A stretch of DNA of 64,000 nucleotides from JAHBVL01 sp964461025 (GTDB lineage: Bacteria > Chloroflexota > Chloroflexia > Thermomicrobiales > UBA6265), in the NCBI GenBank assembly GCA_964461025.1, contig CAYWSE010000005.1:1-64000 (forward strand). The letters run 5' to 3'. Shown one piece after another: positions 25,783 through 34,916 of the stretch. The first letter of the stretch is position 1; every line of letters begins with the position of its first letter. Made by a program: the position numbers and the translations under genes. The notes beneath the pieces are model-generated. The model did no database searches, was not told the DNA's origin, and saw only the letters and a list, made by a program, of their open reading frames with translations.

Positions 25783-26022
25783 GTGACTGATCAATTGCGA
25801 GAAAGTGAATCTGACACTGCCGGTGCAGTCGCAAACGCAGTGGCTGCCATTGCGTCTCTGCCGCTCGATCAGCGCAAAGTCCTGACGGTCGCTGTCGCCA
25901 GCGATCTGACGTACGACGACATCGCCTCTCAGGGCGGATTCTCGAACGAGCAAGTGCTCAGCTGGATGCGTGACGGTCTGCACGCCATCGCCTCCGCGCT
26001 CGAAAACGCGGACCAGTCATGA
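25783..26022 (+). CDS. Sigma-70 region-4-only regulator
   Basis: 79 residues from GTG 25783 (25741 TTG also in frame). The sequence from about residue 20, IASLPLDQRKVLTVAVASDL, then TYDDIASQGGFSNEQVLSWM, is a sigma-70 region 4 helix-turn-helix (-35 binding). Region 2, needed for promoter melting, is absent and no open frame upstream supplies it. It overlaps the anti-sigma gene by 4 nt (ATGA). It may be a remnant or a truncated regulator that still binds its anti-sigma partner. Confidence 0.7.
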   Translation: MTDQLRESESDTAGAVANAVAAIASLPLDQRKVLTVAVASDLTYDDIASQGGFSNEQVLSWMRDGLHAIASALENADQS

Positions 26023-27203
26023 GTGATATCCCCGATCTTCCTCCAGTGCTCGAGCGATTGCTCGGGTCCGGATACCACGAGCAAATCGGCGCATTTGCGC
26101 TGGAGGCCTTGCCGCCTGAAGAGCGCATCGCGTTTGAAGCGCATCTGCGCGACTGCTGGCAGTGCCAGGACGAGTTGCCCGTTCTGCTGGATGCGGTTCG
26201 CGTGCTTCGCCGCGCAATCGTCCCCGACCGTGAACCAGTCGAACCGGCGGAGCCCATACCGGCGGAATCGACGACACAACCACCGCCGCTGGCCGAGGAA
26301 CCATCTGCCGTGGATGAGGCCGAAGTCGAAGTCGCTGAATCCATCGAAGAACAGGTCGGTGTCGCTGCCGGCGATTCCGGGGACGTCGCTGCAGCATCCG
26401 ATACTCCGGTTGACCAGTCCGCCGGCGACGCCAACGATCTCGCCGCCGGTATTGCAGCTTCCAATACAGAAGCTGAGCAAACCAGTGAGTCCGCCCCGAC
26501 CGTCAGTGAACTGCTGGATGAATTGCCGCCGGTCAATCAGGAACTGCTGACCGAATCCGAATCCCTCAAAAGCGAGAATGCCGAGACACCAGCTCCAGCT
26601 TCGCGCGGGCGATTCCGCTCCAAGACTGCTCCCAGTGCGACCCAGGCCACAGTCGCCGCACCGGCGACCTCTGTGGCCGCCGCGCAGACACCGTCGAAGC
26701 TTCCCTGGATTCTGGGGGGACTCGGATTGTTGTTCGGCATCGGCTCGATCATCGCCGCGCTCGCCTTGGCCGAAACGAAGGGCAACCTGGAAGAGGAGAT
26801 CTCGTTCCAGAACTCTCAAATCGCGGAGCTGAATGCCCAGCGCGACGCCTATCTCCAGCAAACCACCGCTATCACCTGGACGCTCGCTCCGACGACGCTG
26901 GGCACGCCAGGATCGGGCGGTATCGTCTACGCCGATCCCGCCGGAACTTCGGCGATTCTCTCGGTTTTCGGGATGGCTTCTCTCGGGAGTGATCAGGCGT
27001 ATCAAGTCTGGTACAAACCGCCCGGTGATGCGTCCTCGGTTGCCGGTCCTGTGCTGACCCTTGATTCAGCTGGCAATGCTCTGGCGACCCTGCAACCGGA
27101 TCTGAGTCCCTACGAAGCCATTGCGGTCACGATCGAACCGGCCGCCGGCAGCGAACTCCCTTCGACAAACCCCGTGCTTCAGGGACTCCTCGCCACGTCC
27201 TGA
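26019..27203 (+). CDS. Anti-sigma factor, RskA type
   Basis: 394 residues. The N-terminal zinc-binding anti-sigma domain is visible as FALEALPPEERIAFEAHLRD and H-x3-C-x2-C (HLRDCWQC). A long acidic, alanine-rich linker follows (about 75-225). One membrane helix (PWILGGLGLLFGIGSIIAAL) is near residue 230. After a coiled part (LEEEISFQNSQIAELNAQRD) comes an extracytoplasmic RskA-like domain ending in TIEPAAGSELPSTNP. Translationally coupled to the region-4 protein. Release probably needs intramembrane proteolysis, as in the family. Confidence 0.87.
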   Translation: MSDIPDLPPVLERLLGSGYHEQIGAFALEALPPEERIAFEAHLRDCWQCQDELPVLLDAVRVLRRAIVPDREPVEPAEPIPAESTTQPPPLAEEPSAVDEAEVEVAESIEEQVGVAAGDSGDVAAASDTPVDQSAGDANDLAAGIAASNTEAEQTSESAPTVSELLDELPPVNQELLTESESLKSENAETPAPASRGRFRSKTAPSATQATVAAPATSVAAAQTPSKLPWILGGLGLLFGIGSIIAALALAETKGNLEEEISFQNSQIAELNAQRDAYLQQTTAITWTLAPTTLGTPGSGGIVYADPAGTSAILSVFGMASLGSDQAYQVWYKPPGDASSVAGPVLTLDSAGNALATLQPDLSPYEAIAVTIEPAAGSELPSTNPVLQGLLATS

Positions 27204-27343
27204 CCACGGTACATCGCCTCGACAATGATGGCGCTCAACACAGCCGCTCTGCAGGGCCGGCCTCTCGCCAGCCCTGCTCACCGATAGCGATGATTGTCCA
27301 GTAGAGCAACAGGGCGCCGTTCCGACATGGACCTGGCGAGCGA

Positions 27344-27364
27344 GGGCGCCCACGATGGGCGCCC
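27344..27364. terminator. Terminator-like hairpin between convergent genes
   Basis: Perfect 9-bp stem GGGCGCCCA/TGGGCGCCC around CGA, 13 bp beyond the stop codon of the minus-strand cupredoxin gene. There is no long T-run. Probably bidirectional for the two convergent genes. Confidence 0.6.
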
Positions 27365-27377
27365 CGCTTGTTGGGAT

Positions 27378-28562
27378 CTACTCGACGATCAGTCTCGCCG
27401 CCATGCGCCCGCCTTCGGGATCGCCATGCAGGATGCAGTAGTAGATGTACTCGCCTGGCGTGTCGAAGAGCACTTCGAATTCCATGGGCAGCCCGAGCTG
27501 TGGGATACCCATGAAACCAGAGTTCACAAAGCCTGACCCACTCCACACATTCCCTCCGGACGGCAAGAAGGTCTCCATGCTCTGAACCAGCTTTGGTGAA
27601 CCGTCGGCGAATGTCTCTTCAATGGTATCAGCGGGAGCGGTTTCACCCTCGCCGAGGAAGGTCACCGTATGGGGCTCGCCTTCCGACTGATTGATGAAGC
27701 GGACCGAGTCGCCCGCCGCGATGGTCAGCACATCGGGCAGGAAACGCTGCACCCGAACCTGGGTCGGACCACCAGCGCCGGCGGCGACTTCCCACAGATT
27801 GCCGCCTTCCGATTTCGCCACTGGTTGCGGATCGCTGTACATCTCGATCTGAGCGAGACCGTCGGCCCGCAGCGTCTCGACCTGCTCCGCGGCAAGCGCA
27901 TCGATGCCCGCCTGATCGAGTGGATAGGCGCTGCCGGCTTCCTGCACGATGACTTTCGCCTGCATCACGCTGGCGTGCGGGATGCACACGTACGGGAACT
28001 CGCCGGGCGCCGGGAAGCTCAGAATGACGGGCACGGACGGGTCGGAGAAGACATCAACCGGAGTGGTTACCAGCTGCGATCCATCGACCGCCGTGCCGCC
28101 CGCGCCGGTCATGAGCAACGGATTGTAGATCAGCTTTGGCGGACCAGCGGGTGTGGCGTCGGCGGCGACTTCCGGGTCCGGAATGAAGATTCCCGGGAGT
28201 TCTTCAGGACCGGGAAAGGTCACCGTATGGAACATTGGCATGTCGTAGGCAAACCAGATCGAGTCGCCGGCATTGATCGTGATCTCACCCGGAAAGAACC
28301 CGTGGTACTCGACCATGGTGTCCATATCCATGCCTCCGATCACGACTTTCCAGAGGGTGCTGCCATCTTCCTGCGGTCCAGGAACCGGGCTGGCGGCGTG
28401 GTCCTGGTGTGCTGACGCAGGGAGAGCATTTGCAAACGCGGCCAGCCCGGCGACGCCAAGTCCAGTCGCGCTGACGCTCTTCAGCAGCTGGCGCCGGCCG
28501 AGTCCGAGCGCCAGCAATTGGTTCAGTTCCTGTCCATCGAACGGTGTTTGAAGATTTTCCAT
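27378..28562 (-). CDS. Tat-exported protein with two cupredoxin domains
   Basis: 394 residues; AAGGAG upstream of ATG 28562. Tat signal GRRQLLKSVSATGLGVAGLA near residues 22-42. Two plastocyanin/azurin-like copper domains follow. Domain 1 has H in MFHTVTFPG and C-x3-H in YVCIPHASVM. Domain 2 has H in EPHTVTFLG and YYCILHGDPEGGRM. Each thus has a full type-1 set (His, Cys, His, Met). With only two domains and no visible trinuclear-cluster His pairs, it is more likely an electron carrier than an oxidase. No linked redox partner. Confidence 0.87.
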   Translation of the reverse strand: MENLQTPFDGQELNQLLALGLGRRQLLKSVSATGLGVAGLAAFANALPASAHQDHAASPVPGPQEDGSTLWKVVIGGMDMDTMVEYHGFFPGEITINAGDSIWFAYDMPMFHTVTFPGPEELPGIFIPDPEVAADATPAGPPKLIYNPLLMTGAGGTAVDGSQLVTTPVDVFSDPSVPVILSFPAPGEFPYVCIPHASVMQAKVIVQEAGSAYPLDQAGIDALAAEQVETLRADGLAQIEMYSDPQPVAKSEGGNLWEVAAGAGGPTQVRVQRFLPDVLTIAAGDSVRFINQSEGEPHTVTFLGEGETAPADTIEETFADGSPKLVQSMETFLPSGGNVWSGSGFVNSGFMGIPQLGLPMEFEVLFDTPGEYIYYCILHGDPEGGRMAARLIVE

Positions 28563-28769
28563 TTCAGTACATTCTCCTTAAGACGATTCGATTCCGACTT
28601 ATCAACGTTTCGGTTGGATTCGATCGCGCCTCCTTTCGCTCCGGCTGCCCGACAAGCCAGGTCCGTGAACAACCTGGGACCACACGTATCCTGCGCCGGA
28701 AAGCGCAGGCGGGCATCCTCACTTTGACGTATTCGAACCAACGTAGTCCTGGAAAAGCCGGAGGTCGAG

Positions 28770-29777
28770 CTAGAGATTCAGTGTGCTCTGCACCGGGCGG
28801 GCGATGCCTGCATCCTGCTGATGCTGACGGGCAGCCGCGATCAGTTCCTCGAGATCAGCGGTGTCGTGGGGGATCGCGTCGATGGGATAGCCGCCGCGCT
28901 CGACGAGCGCCGTATTGCCCGGAGGAGCACCTTCGCCCATCCAGACCAGCAGCGGCGACCAGCTTCGGTCCAGATTGTCGACCGAGCCCTGCCACGTGCC
29001 ACCCGTTCCTTCAGCAGTGGCGACAACGAAAGTGGCATCCGCGAGTGCGTGGATGTACCGGTTGCGAGCCATGGCGTTGCCAGTGACAAAACCGGTTGAG
29101 GGATGGACATGCGCCACCAGGGTGAGAAGACCATTTTCGATATGCGATCGCGCGTCGGGGCGCTGGGAGTCTTTTGCCAGATCGCCATGCAGAATGCCAA
29201 GTGCTTGTCTCTCGAGCTCCAGGGCGCCGGTCATGCCCCAACGGTCGCTACCGCGCGCGCCTCCGGAGACAACGAGGTATCCGGCGGACGCGGACCGGCT
29301 GCCAATCTCGCGGGCAATCCCGGCAAGCTGATGATCGATGTTTCGGGAGCCAACGATTGCCGCTGAGGGTGTCTGGATGAGCAGCTCGCGTTCGCCGCAT
29401 CCGAAAATCACGGGTGGCGCCGACGTCTTGAGCCGGTCTCTCCAGCGTTGCGGATAGGCGTCGTCGAACCGGACAAGCGCCCAGAATCCGCGCCGCTCCA
29501 GTGCGTCCAGCGCCCCGGAAACCTGGTCTGCCCGGGAGGGGAGCTCGACGACGCGCTCGGCGAGTCTCGGTTTCAACCCGGCGCGGATCGCCGGACTCAT
29601 TGCTGGGTCGAGGAGAGCAGCCGGCCTCATCCCTTGCCATTGCAGCCACTGCCCAACCTCGGACCACTCGATTGGACCAAGCGGCTCAGATCCAAACGTC
29701 CCGTAGCCACTGTGTGCGGTCGATGAGCATGCCGCTATCGTGGCGATACGATCGTCGTTCGATAGGGGAGGTTTCAT
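28770..29777 (-). CDS. DprA/Smf-like protein
   Basis: 335 residues from ATG 29777; the frame continues to 29864 but the added part lacks support. The Rossmann-like DprA core is visible: AIVGSRNIDHQLAGIAREIG, then GYLVVSGGARGSDRWGMTGA, then GNAMARNRYIHALADATFVV, close to DprA's G-S-R and R-N-x-I signatures. DprA loads RecA on single-stranded DNA in transformation. This one is divergent, lacks the C-terminal winged helix, and stands near a helicase-nuclease fusion, so a defence or repair role is possible. Confidence 0.8.
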   Translation of the reverse strand: MKPPLSNDDRIATIAACSSTAHSGYGTFGSEPLGPIEWSEVGQWLQWQGMRPAALLDPAMSPAIRAGLKPRLAERVVELPSRADQVSGALDALERRGFWALVRFDDAYPQRWRDRLKTSAPPVIFGCGERELLIQTPSAAIVGSRNIDHQLAGIAREIGSRSASAGYLVVSGGARGSDRWGMTGALELERQALGILHGDLAKDSQRPDARSHIENGLLTLVAHVHPSTGFVTGNAMARNRYIHALADATFVVATAEGTGGTWQGSVDNLDRSWSPLLVWMGEGAPPGNTALVERGGYPIDAIPHDTADLEELIAAARQHQQDAGIARPVQSTLNL

Positions 29778-29907
29778 GAACCGTTCAGTACCTCTGAGTG
29801 TGATGCGCGTAATCTTCGCTGCAGCGATGGCGCGGATTCTGCGATGATCTGCGAATAATGACACTCACTGCGTGGACGTGAGGCATCGAGTGTCGAGGAA
29901 GACCACC

Positions 29908-30417
29908 ATGACGAATTCTGCCCCAACCTTCGAACGAGAACGGCCCAACCGGCTCCTGCGGATTGGATTCAAGATTCCGCCGCTCATTTATCACGGTCCG
30001 ATCGCCAAGGGCCTCGCATCGCGGTGTGTGATCAAACTCACTGCCACCGGCCGTACGTCGGGGAGACCGCGCACCGTGTGCATCAGCGCGATGCCGGTCG
30101 ATCAGGGATACGTTGTCTTTTCCGGGTTTGGCGTGGGATCGAACTGGTACCAGAATCTTCTCGCCAATCCCGGCGCAACGATCCGGGTGGGTGGAACGAC
30201 GCATGTCGTCCGGGCTGAGGTCGTTGCCGATCCGGAGCGGCGACGCAATCTGATGGTGCGGATGAAAGATCGTTCGGGCAGTTGCGGACCGCCGACATTC
30301 GTGCGGCCGCTGTTGCGATTGAGCCGCACATTCGACTATGACGCCGAAATCCAGATGGCTGTCGACCACGCCGAAGAGCTGCCAGTTGTGTTCCTGCGCA
30401 TCAGCGATCACGCCTGA
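29908..30417 (+). CDS. Nitroreductase/deazaflavin-dependent oxidoreductase family protein
   Basis: 169 residues from ATG 29908 (GAGGAAG upstream). DDN-like (DUF385) split-barrel motifs: IKLTATGRTSGRPRTVCIS and GSNWYQNLLANPGATIRVGG, followed by HVVRAEVV. Members bind F420 or other deazaflavins or flavins and reduce nitro or quinone compounds. The sequence alone cannot confirm the cofactor. It is the only plus-strand gene in this minus-strand block and ends 3 bp before the helicase-nuclease stop codon. Confidence 0.88.
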   Translation: MTNSAPTFERERPNRLLRIGFKIPPLIYHGPIAKGLASRCVIKLTATGRTSGRPRTVCISAMPVDQGYVVFSGFGVGSNWYQNLLANPGATIRVGGTTHVVRAEVVADPERRRNLMVRMKDRSGSCGPPTFVRPLLRLSRTFDYDAEIQMAVDHAEELPVVFLRISDHA

Positions 30418-30420
30418 CGG

Positions 30421-33400
30421 TTACTCGATGATCGCAGCTGGGCAAATCCAGGCGTACGCGCATCCTTTACATGCCGAAGAGGAGGGAGTCGGGGTGAAGT
30501 CATTGCTGGCGATGCCTTCGACAAGTGCGTCGATGATGTCAGTGAGCGCCTTTCTCGATTCGTCGGTGTGGACGTGGCTTCTCACCTGTCGTTCGTTCCA
30601 GGCTTCGCCAGCGACGAATGCGCTGTCATCATCATGCCGCAGCGCCAGGTATGAGACTCTCGGCGTGCTCTCAGGATGCTCCTGTCGGTGCGCATAATCA
30701 TAGAGGAAGAGCTGTAGCGAATCGGCGGGCTTTTTGACTGTATCGCTGTCTCGCTTGCTCGTTTTGAAGTCGATGATATCGCGCGAGCCGTCTACCCCTT
30801 GCATCACCGCGTCGATGCGTCCGGTAAGGCTGTGTCTGTTCCACGGCACGGAGAAACCAGACTCGACAGTCATTGGTCTTCGGGTCAACGGGCGTGAGCG
30901 CTCCCAGTCGTAATAGCGCCGCAACATGGCGCTGGCCCGTTGCCGGAGTTGTTTCGCTTGGGTTGCATGCCGAATACCATGCGGGGACCAGGTGTCTTCA
31001 ATCGCTGATTCGATTGCGGCGGTATCCGGAATTTCGCCAGTGCGTCGCCACATTTCGTTGATCTGGCTGAGAGCGGCATGAATCGACCTGCCAAAGGAGA
31101 ACGACGTAGGTCCATCAATGTCTTCGAGTTTCAGAGCAACGGCATAGAAATACTTTCGCGGGCATTTCTGGTATTGCTCGATTTGGGTGTGGGAAAGCAT
31201 TAACGATTCGGCAAGCGCAAAGGGCCGGGGCAGAGCGCGGGGTCGCAGCATTGTGGCTCCCGCGATGCTGCGCTTCGCCGCTGCCTGCTCAAGCAACAGC
31301 GAGGCCAGATTCCCGGCGACGTCATCGTCGTCGACTCCAACATCGAGCGTCCGGTTGCGTCGCGTCCGCAACTGACGAGCCAGATCGTGCATCGATGCGA
31401 GTGGATGGTCGAGTCGGTGATCCGTCTCCGGTGTATCCAGCGGCGCAAGTCCCGCCTCTGCGATGAACTGCGATGGCCGAGTCAGGCCGCCATCCGCATG
31501 GCGCAATGGATAGGAGATGTGCAATTCCGTTTGAGCGCGAGTCATCGCCACGTAGGCGAGTCGCCGCTCTTCCTCGATGAACTGCATGCGCCGCTCCTGT
31601 TCCGAGGGGCGAAGCGCATCGTCATTCGTCCAATCGCGCAGTGCATCTGCATCGAAAGCGAGATCGAGTCTCATTGGCAAGGGGAATTCGCCATCCGACA
31701 TGGCCGGGAGAAACACGACCGGCCACTCCAGACCCTTTGCCGAATGGACGGTGAGGATCGTTACGCCTTCAGACGAGGAGCGTCGTCCCCACGGCACATC
31801 GGCATAGCCTGACTGGAGGAGTGAGGAGAGTTCCTGCAATGTCCCACCCGCATCGGCGATTCCGTTGGCCCGTTCGAGGAAAGATTGCAGCATATTGGCC
31901 GTGGCATGATCGATCGACTCCTGAAGCCCTCCCGCGAGGATGATTGCTTTGTAAAGCGCGTTCGCGGGTTCGAGCTTGGCATATTGACGGCATTGAGCGG
32001 CCTGTGTCTGGCATGCACGCAGTGCCTGGAGTTGGGATACGGAAAACACGTAATCAGATTCGCCGCTCGGCATGAGCAACTCGTCCTGCGATTCGGGGTC
32101 GCTCACGCACTGTTCGATACTGCGTAAGGCAAATGCGACGTCAGTACCCGACTTCGCCATGAGTCGGGCCGCATCGTTCCAGCGCTGTGGCCCGGCAACG
32201 AGCCGAAACGCAGCGAACACATCCTGAATCGTCTCGGCGTTGCCGCTCGTTTCATCGCCGGACTGGAAGGGAATGCCGTGCGCGGCAAGTGTTCGAGCGA
32301 TCGGCCCCTGGCTGCGGTCGACGCTTCGCAGCAGGATCGCGATGTCGGTGAACCGCACCGGGTCCACGGGGCGACGAACCAGCTCCAGAATCGAGTGGAC
32401 GATGTGCGCAGCCTCGAGCGCCGGGTTGGCGACAGGCGTAACGGTGACCGTGCCTGGCGGAGCAGTGTCGCGGGCCCGCAGGACGACCCGGTTTCCCGCC
32501 GGGTTGTGAGCGATAAGGGCGTTTGCCGCGTCGAGAATCCGCTGCCCGGACCGGTAATTGGTGCCGAGGACGTAGGAGGCCGCGCCCGGAAAGTGCTCGC
32601 CGAATTCGTCCATGAAGCGCGACTGTCCGCCGCGGAATGCGTAGATGGCCTGATTTGCATCGCCGACGACGCAGACATTGCCGTCGTGTGGAGAGAGAAG
32701 CTGGATCAGTCGGAATTGACCGTAGTTCGTGTCCTGGAATTCATCGACGAGGAGTTGATCGAAACGCGAACGAGTCCGTGCAAGCAGTTTCGAATCGGAA
32801 GCAAGACGAGTGACTGCTTCGAGCCCCATTGATGCAAAGTCATGAAAATCGTGGGCGGCCTGCGCTTCGGCGACCCGCCGGTGCGCGAGAGCGATATCGT
32901 GCATTCGGCCGGGTTGCTGTTCCTCCCGCGCGGCATATGCGTCGACGTCCATGGGAGACATGAGGAGATCACAAGCCTGTGAACGGAAGGTGACAACATC
33001 GTCGATAAGCTTGTCGCGACCGAATTCGCCGGGATGCGCGAGCAAAACCTCGGACGGAATCGATCTGACAACACTGGCGATGAATGCTCGCATCTCCTGA
33101 TCGGTGAGGACAGGTGCTTTCGGAGCGAGTGACTCAAGTCGCCACTCCTGGATCAGAGACAGACAAAAAGCGTGAAACGTATGTATATGAAGGCTTCGAG
33201 AGCCATGCCCGAAGTCCTCCAGAATGCGATCCCGCAGCTCTCTCGCCGCCTTACGTGAGAACGTCAGGCAGAGGATACGGTCTTCTCGTATTCCATTGTT
33301 GGACAACGCGACGAAGCGTTTCGTCAACGTTTGCGTCTTGCCGGTGCCGGCGCCGGCAATGATTCGCATCGGACCTGCGCGATGTTCGATTGCGGCGATT

Positions 33401-33429
33401 TGCTCGGCGTTCAGCTCGAAGGCGGTCAT
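30421..33429 (-). CDS. UvrD-like helicase fused to an AddB/Cas4-type Fe-S nuclease
   Basis: 1002 residues. Superfamily-1A helicase: Walker A AGAGTGKT (25-32), DEFQDTNYGQ (motif II), QAIYAFRGGQ (III), TNYRSGQRI (IV), TVHSAKGLEWPVVFLP (V), YVAMTRAQ (VI). The C-terminal third is a PD-(D/E)xK nuclease: GRIDAVMQG and IIDFKTSK hold the metal/catalytic residues. Cysteines C756 (QKCPRKY), C987, C990 and C996 (C-x2-C-x5-C) match the AddB/Cas4 iron-sulfur cluster. It probably unwinds and cuts DNA ends in repair or defence; no AddB partner is linked. Confidence 0.92.
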   Translation of the reverse strand: MTAFELNAEQIAAIEHRAGPMRIIAGAGTGKTQTLTKRFVALSNNGIREDRILCLTFSRKAARELRDRILEDFGHGSRSLHIHTFHAFCLSLIQEWRLESLAPKAPVLTDQEMRAFIASVVRSIPSEVLLAHPGEFGRDKLIDDVVTFRSQACDLLMSPMDVDAYAAREEQQPGRMHDIALAHRRVAEAQAAHDFHDFASMGLEAVTRLASDSKLLARTRSRFDQLLVDEFQDTNYGQFRLIQLLSPHDGNVCVVGDANQAIYAFRGGQSRFMDEFGEHFPGAASYVLGTNYRSGQRILDAANALIAHNPAGNRVVLRARDTAPPGTVTVTPVANPALEAAHIVHSILELVRRPVDPVRFTDIAILLRSVDRSQGPIARTLAAHGIPFQSGDETSGNAETIQDVFAAFRLVAGPQRWNDAARLMAKSGTDVAFALRSIEQCVSDPESQDELLMPSGESDYVFSVSQLQALRACQTQAAQCRQYAKLEPANALYKAIILAGGLQESIDHATANMLQSFLERANGIADAGGTLQELSSLLQSGYADVPWGRRSSSEGVTILTVHSAKGLEWPVVFLPAMSDGEFPLPMRLDLAFDADALRDWTNDDALRPSEQERRMQFIEEERRLAYVAMTRAQTELHISYPLRHADGGLTRPSQFIAEAGLAPLDTPETDHRLDHPLASMHDLARQLRTRRNRTLDVGVDDDDVAGNLASLLLEQAAAKRSIAGATMLRPRALPRPFALAESLMLSHTQIEQYQKCPRKYFYAVALKLEDIDGPTSFSFGRSIHAALSQINEMWRRTGEIPDTAAIESAIEDTWSPHGIRHATQAKQLRQRASAMLRRYYDWERSRPLTRRPMTVESGFSVPWNRHSLTGRIDAVMQGVDGSRDIIDFKTSKRDSDTVKKPADSLQLFLYDYAHRQEHPESTPRVSYLALRHDDDSAFVAGEAWNERQVRSHVHTDESRKALTDIIDALVEGIASNDFTPTPSSSACKGCAYAWICPAAIIE

Positions 33430-33480
33430 GGAGTGAGCATAGCAGGAAGCGCTCTGGAGGGATCAGGGCAGCAAAGCGCT

Positions 33481-33522
33481 ATCCACCATCCACTATCTAC
33501 CATCGACCATCGACCGCCAACC
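33481..33522. repeat. Heptamer array, ATCGACC type
   Basis: ATCCACC, ATCCACT, ATCTACC, ATCGACC twice, GCCAACC: six units with exact 7-bp spacing in the 98-bp gap between two minus-strand genes. Confidence 0.8.
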
Positions 33523-33527
33523 CTTAT

Positions 33528-34682
33528 CTAGACCGCAAACGACTCCAGGTACTGATTGGCGTAATCCGTGTCGATCTGAATCCAGAGTGGCCGGTGATCG
33601 GACATCTGCCACGTTCGCCACTTGCGATAGCGGTTGGCGAACGCCTCCGGTGTTTCGGTTTCGCCGTCCGCGAGTGCCGGCATCAGCGGCGCATAGATCC
33701 GGCGATCGCCCGGCGTGTCGCGAAAGACCGAGTTGAACATGTTGACCATGCCGCCGGTGGTGACCCGGAATGACGGTTCGGCGACGCGAACCGCGATCTG
33801 GTCGTAGAAGTGATCCTCCGGCGTGCGGACTTTGTCGCCATCGATCGCGGAAGGAACGGCGAATCCGCGGTCGCGCAGGGCCAGCATCGTTTCGTGCTCG
33901 GGACTGACCACATTGAAGTCGCCAAGCAGAATGTAGTTCTCGGCGCGGGCTGGATCGCTGCCGGCCAGTTTGTTCTCGCGATCCTGTCTGTCTGCGAAGA
34001 ACTTCACCAGCGCACGGATTTCACGAATGCGTCTGCGAAGCCCCTCTCCCGAATCTTCCCCGTAATAGATGTGTACGGTACAGAGGTTGAACTTGAACCA
34101 GCCGGACTGAAACGCGACCACGAAGGGCGTGCGTGCGAATTGCTGCTCGACCTCGGTGAGACCGCTGTCGAGCGCTGCCTCGACCGGTCGCTCCTCCTGA
34201 TTGCGGGCCGACTGGGTGCGGTTCGGCGAGACGATCATCTGTCCTTTGGGCAGAACGATCTCTCCAGCGATCTTGCGGAACCAGACCTTCTCCGTGTTGT
34301 AGACGAACGCCATACGCTCGGCGTTACCGCCGCTTCCTTCGGTCGTGTCGGTGGCGATGAAATCCCATTCCCGACCGAGGATATCCATGACCGCCAGAAA
34401 CTCACCGAGATTGCGGTTGACTTCCTGAACGGCAACGAGGTCGAAGCAGGAAATGATCTCGGCGATGTAGAATAGCGCTTCGGGTAGACGTGCTCCCTGG
34501 CCGAACTTTGCGGCGCCGAAATCGCGGATGTTCCATGTCGCCAGGAGAAGGGTTCCGTCGCTCTTGCGATTTGCGAGCGGGCGGAGATCGTTCCGCATTC
34601 GCAGCAACCGCTTCGCGCAGCGCGCGGCGGCATCCGGGTCGTTGTGATGCAGTTCGCGAAGTGAGGAGTAGTTGTTCGGCAT
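33528..34682 (-). CDS. Endonuclease/exonuclease/phosphatase (EEP) family protein
   Basis: 384 residues. EEP-fold signatures: LLATWNIRDFG (metal Asn), LVAVQEVNRN (catalytic Glu), NLCTVHIYYG, ILLGDFNVVSPEH (catalytic Asp/Asn) and MSDHRPLWIQI (catalytic His). No signal peptide. The fold covers DNases (DNase I, exonuclease III), phospholipases and phosphatases; the substrate cannot be told. No ribosome site decides the start. A small 44-codon frame lies 27 bp upstream. Confidence 0.88.
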   Translation of the reverse strand: MPNNYSSLRELHHNDPDAAARCAKRLLRMRNDLRPLANRKSDGTLLLATWNIRDFGAAKFGQGARLPEALFYIAEIISCFDLVAVQEVNRNLGEFLAVMDILGREWDFIATDTTEGSGGNAERMAFVYNTEKVWFRKIAGEIVLPKGQMIVSPNRTQSARNQEERPVEAALDSGLTEVEQQFARTPFVVAFQSGWFKFNLCTVHIYYGEDSGEGLRRRIREIRALVKFFADRQDRENKLAGSDPARAENYILLGDFNVVSPEHETMLALRDRGFAVPSAIDGDKVRTPEDHFYDQIAVRVAEPSFRVTTGGMVNMFNSVFRDTPGDRRIYAPLMPALADGETETPEAFANRYRKWRTWQMSDHRPLWIQIDTDYANQYLESFAV

Positions 34683-34709
34683 TGGCTGCGCTCGAATGCG
34701 TTTAGCGAC

Positions 34710-34844
34710 TCACTCAGAGGCGACGTCTCTTTGTCGTTGGATCAGGGCGGCGAGTTGGTCGGCCCGTTCACCTGTTTCATGTGTGATGTCTGGTGTCGTC
34801 ACGGTATCCAACGCTTGGTCACCGCCAAAGGGATCAACCTGCAA
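34710..34844 (-). CDS. Possible 44-residue protein
   Basis: TTG 34844 with GGAG about 6 nt upstream, ending at TGA 34710-34712. The product (MQVDPFGGDQALDTV, later GERADQLAALIQRQRD) is soluble with a plausible amphipathic C-terminal helix and ordinary codon use. It would be the first gene before the EEP nuclease. It has no known family and could be chance. The rest of the 34683-34916 gap shows nothing. Confidence 0.3.
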   Translation of the reverse strand: MQVDPFGGDQALDTVTTPDITHETGERADQLAALIQRQRDVASE

Positions 34845-34916
34845 CGCTCACTCCAGATGACGAGCGCCTGCATTGAACACGGGCGATTCCATTGATGAAG
34901 CCTCGCCATGCACATT

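Noticed and set aside
34672..34860. Plus-strand 62-residue frame
   Set aside because: No ribosome site and unlikely composition; the opposite-strand 44-residue frame is more credible.
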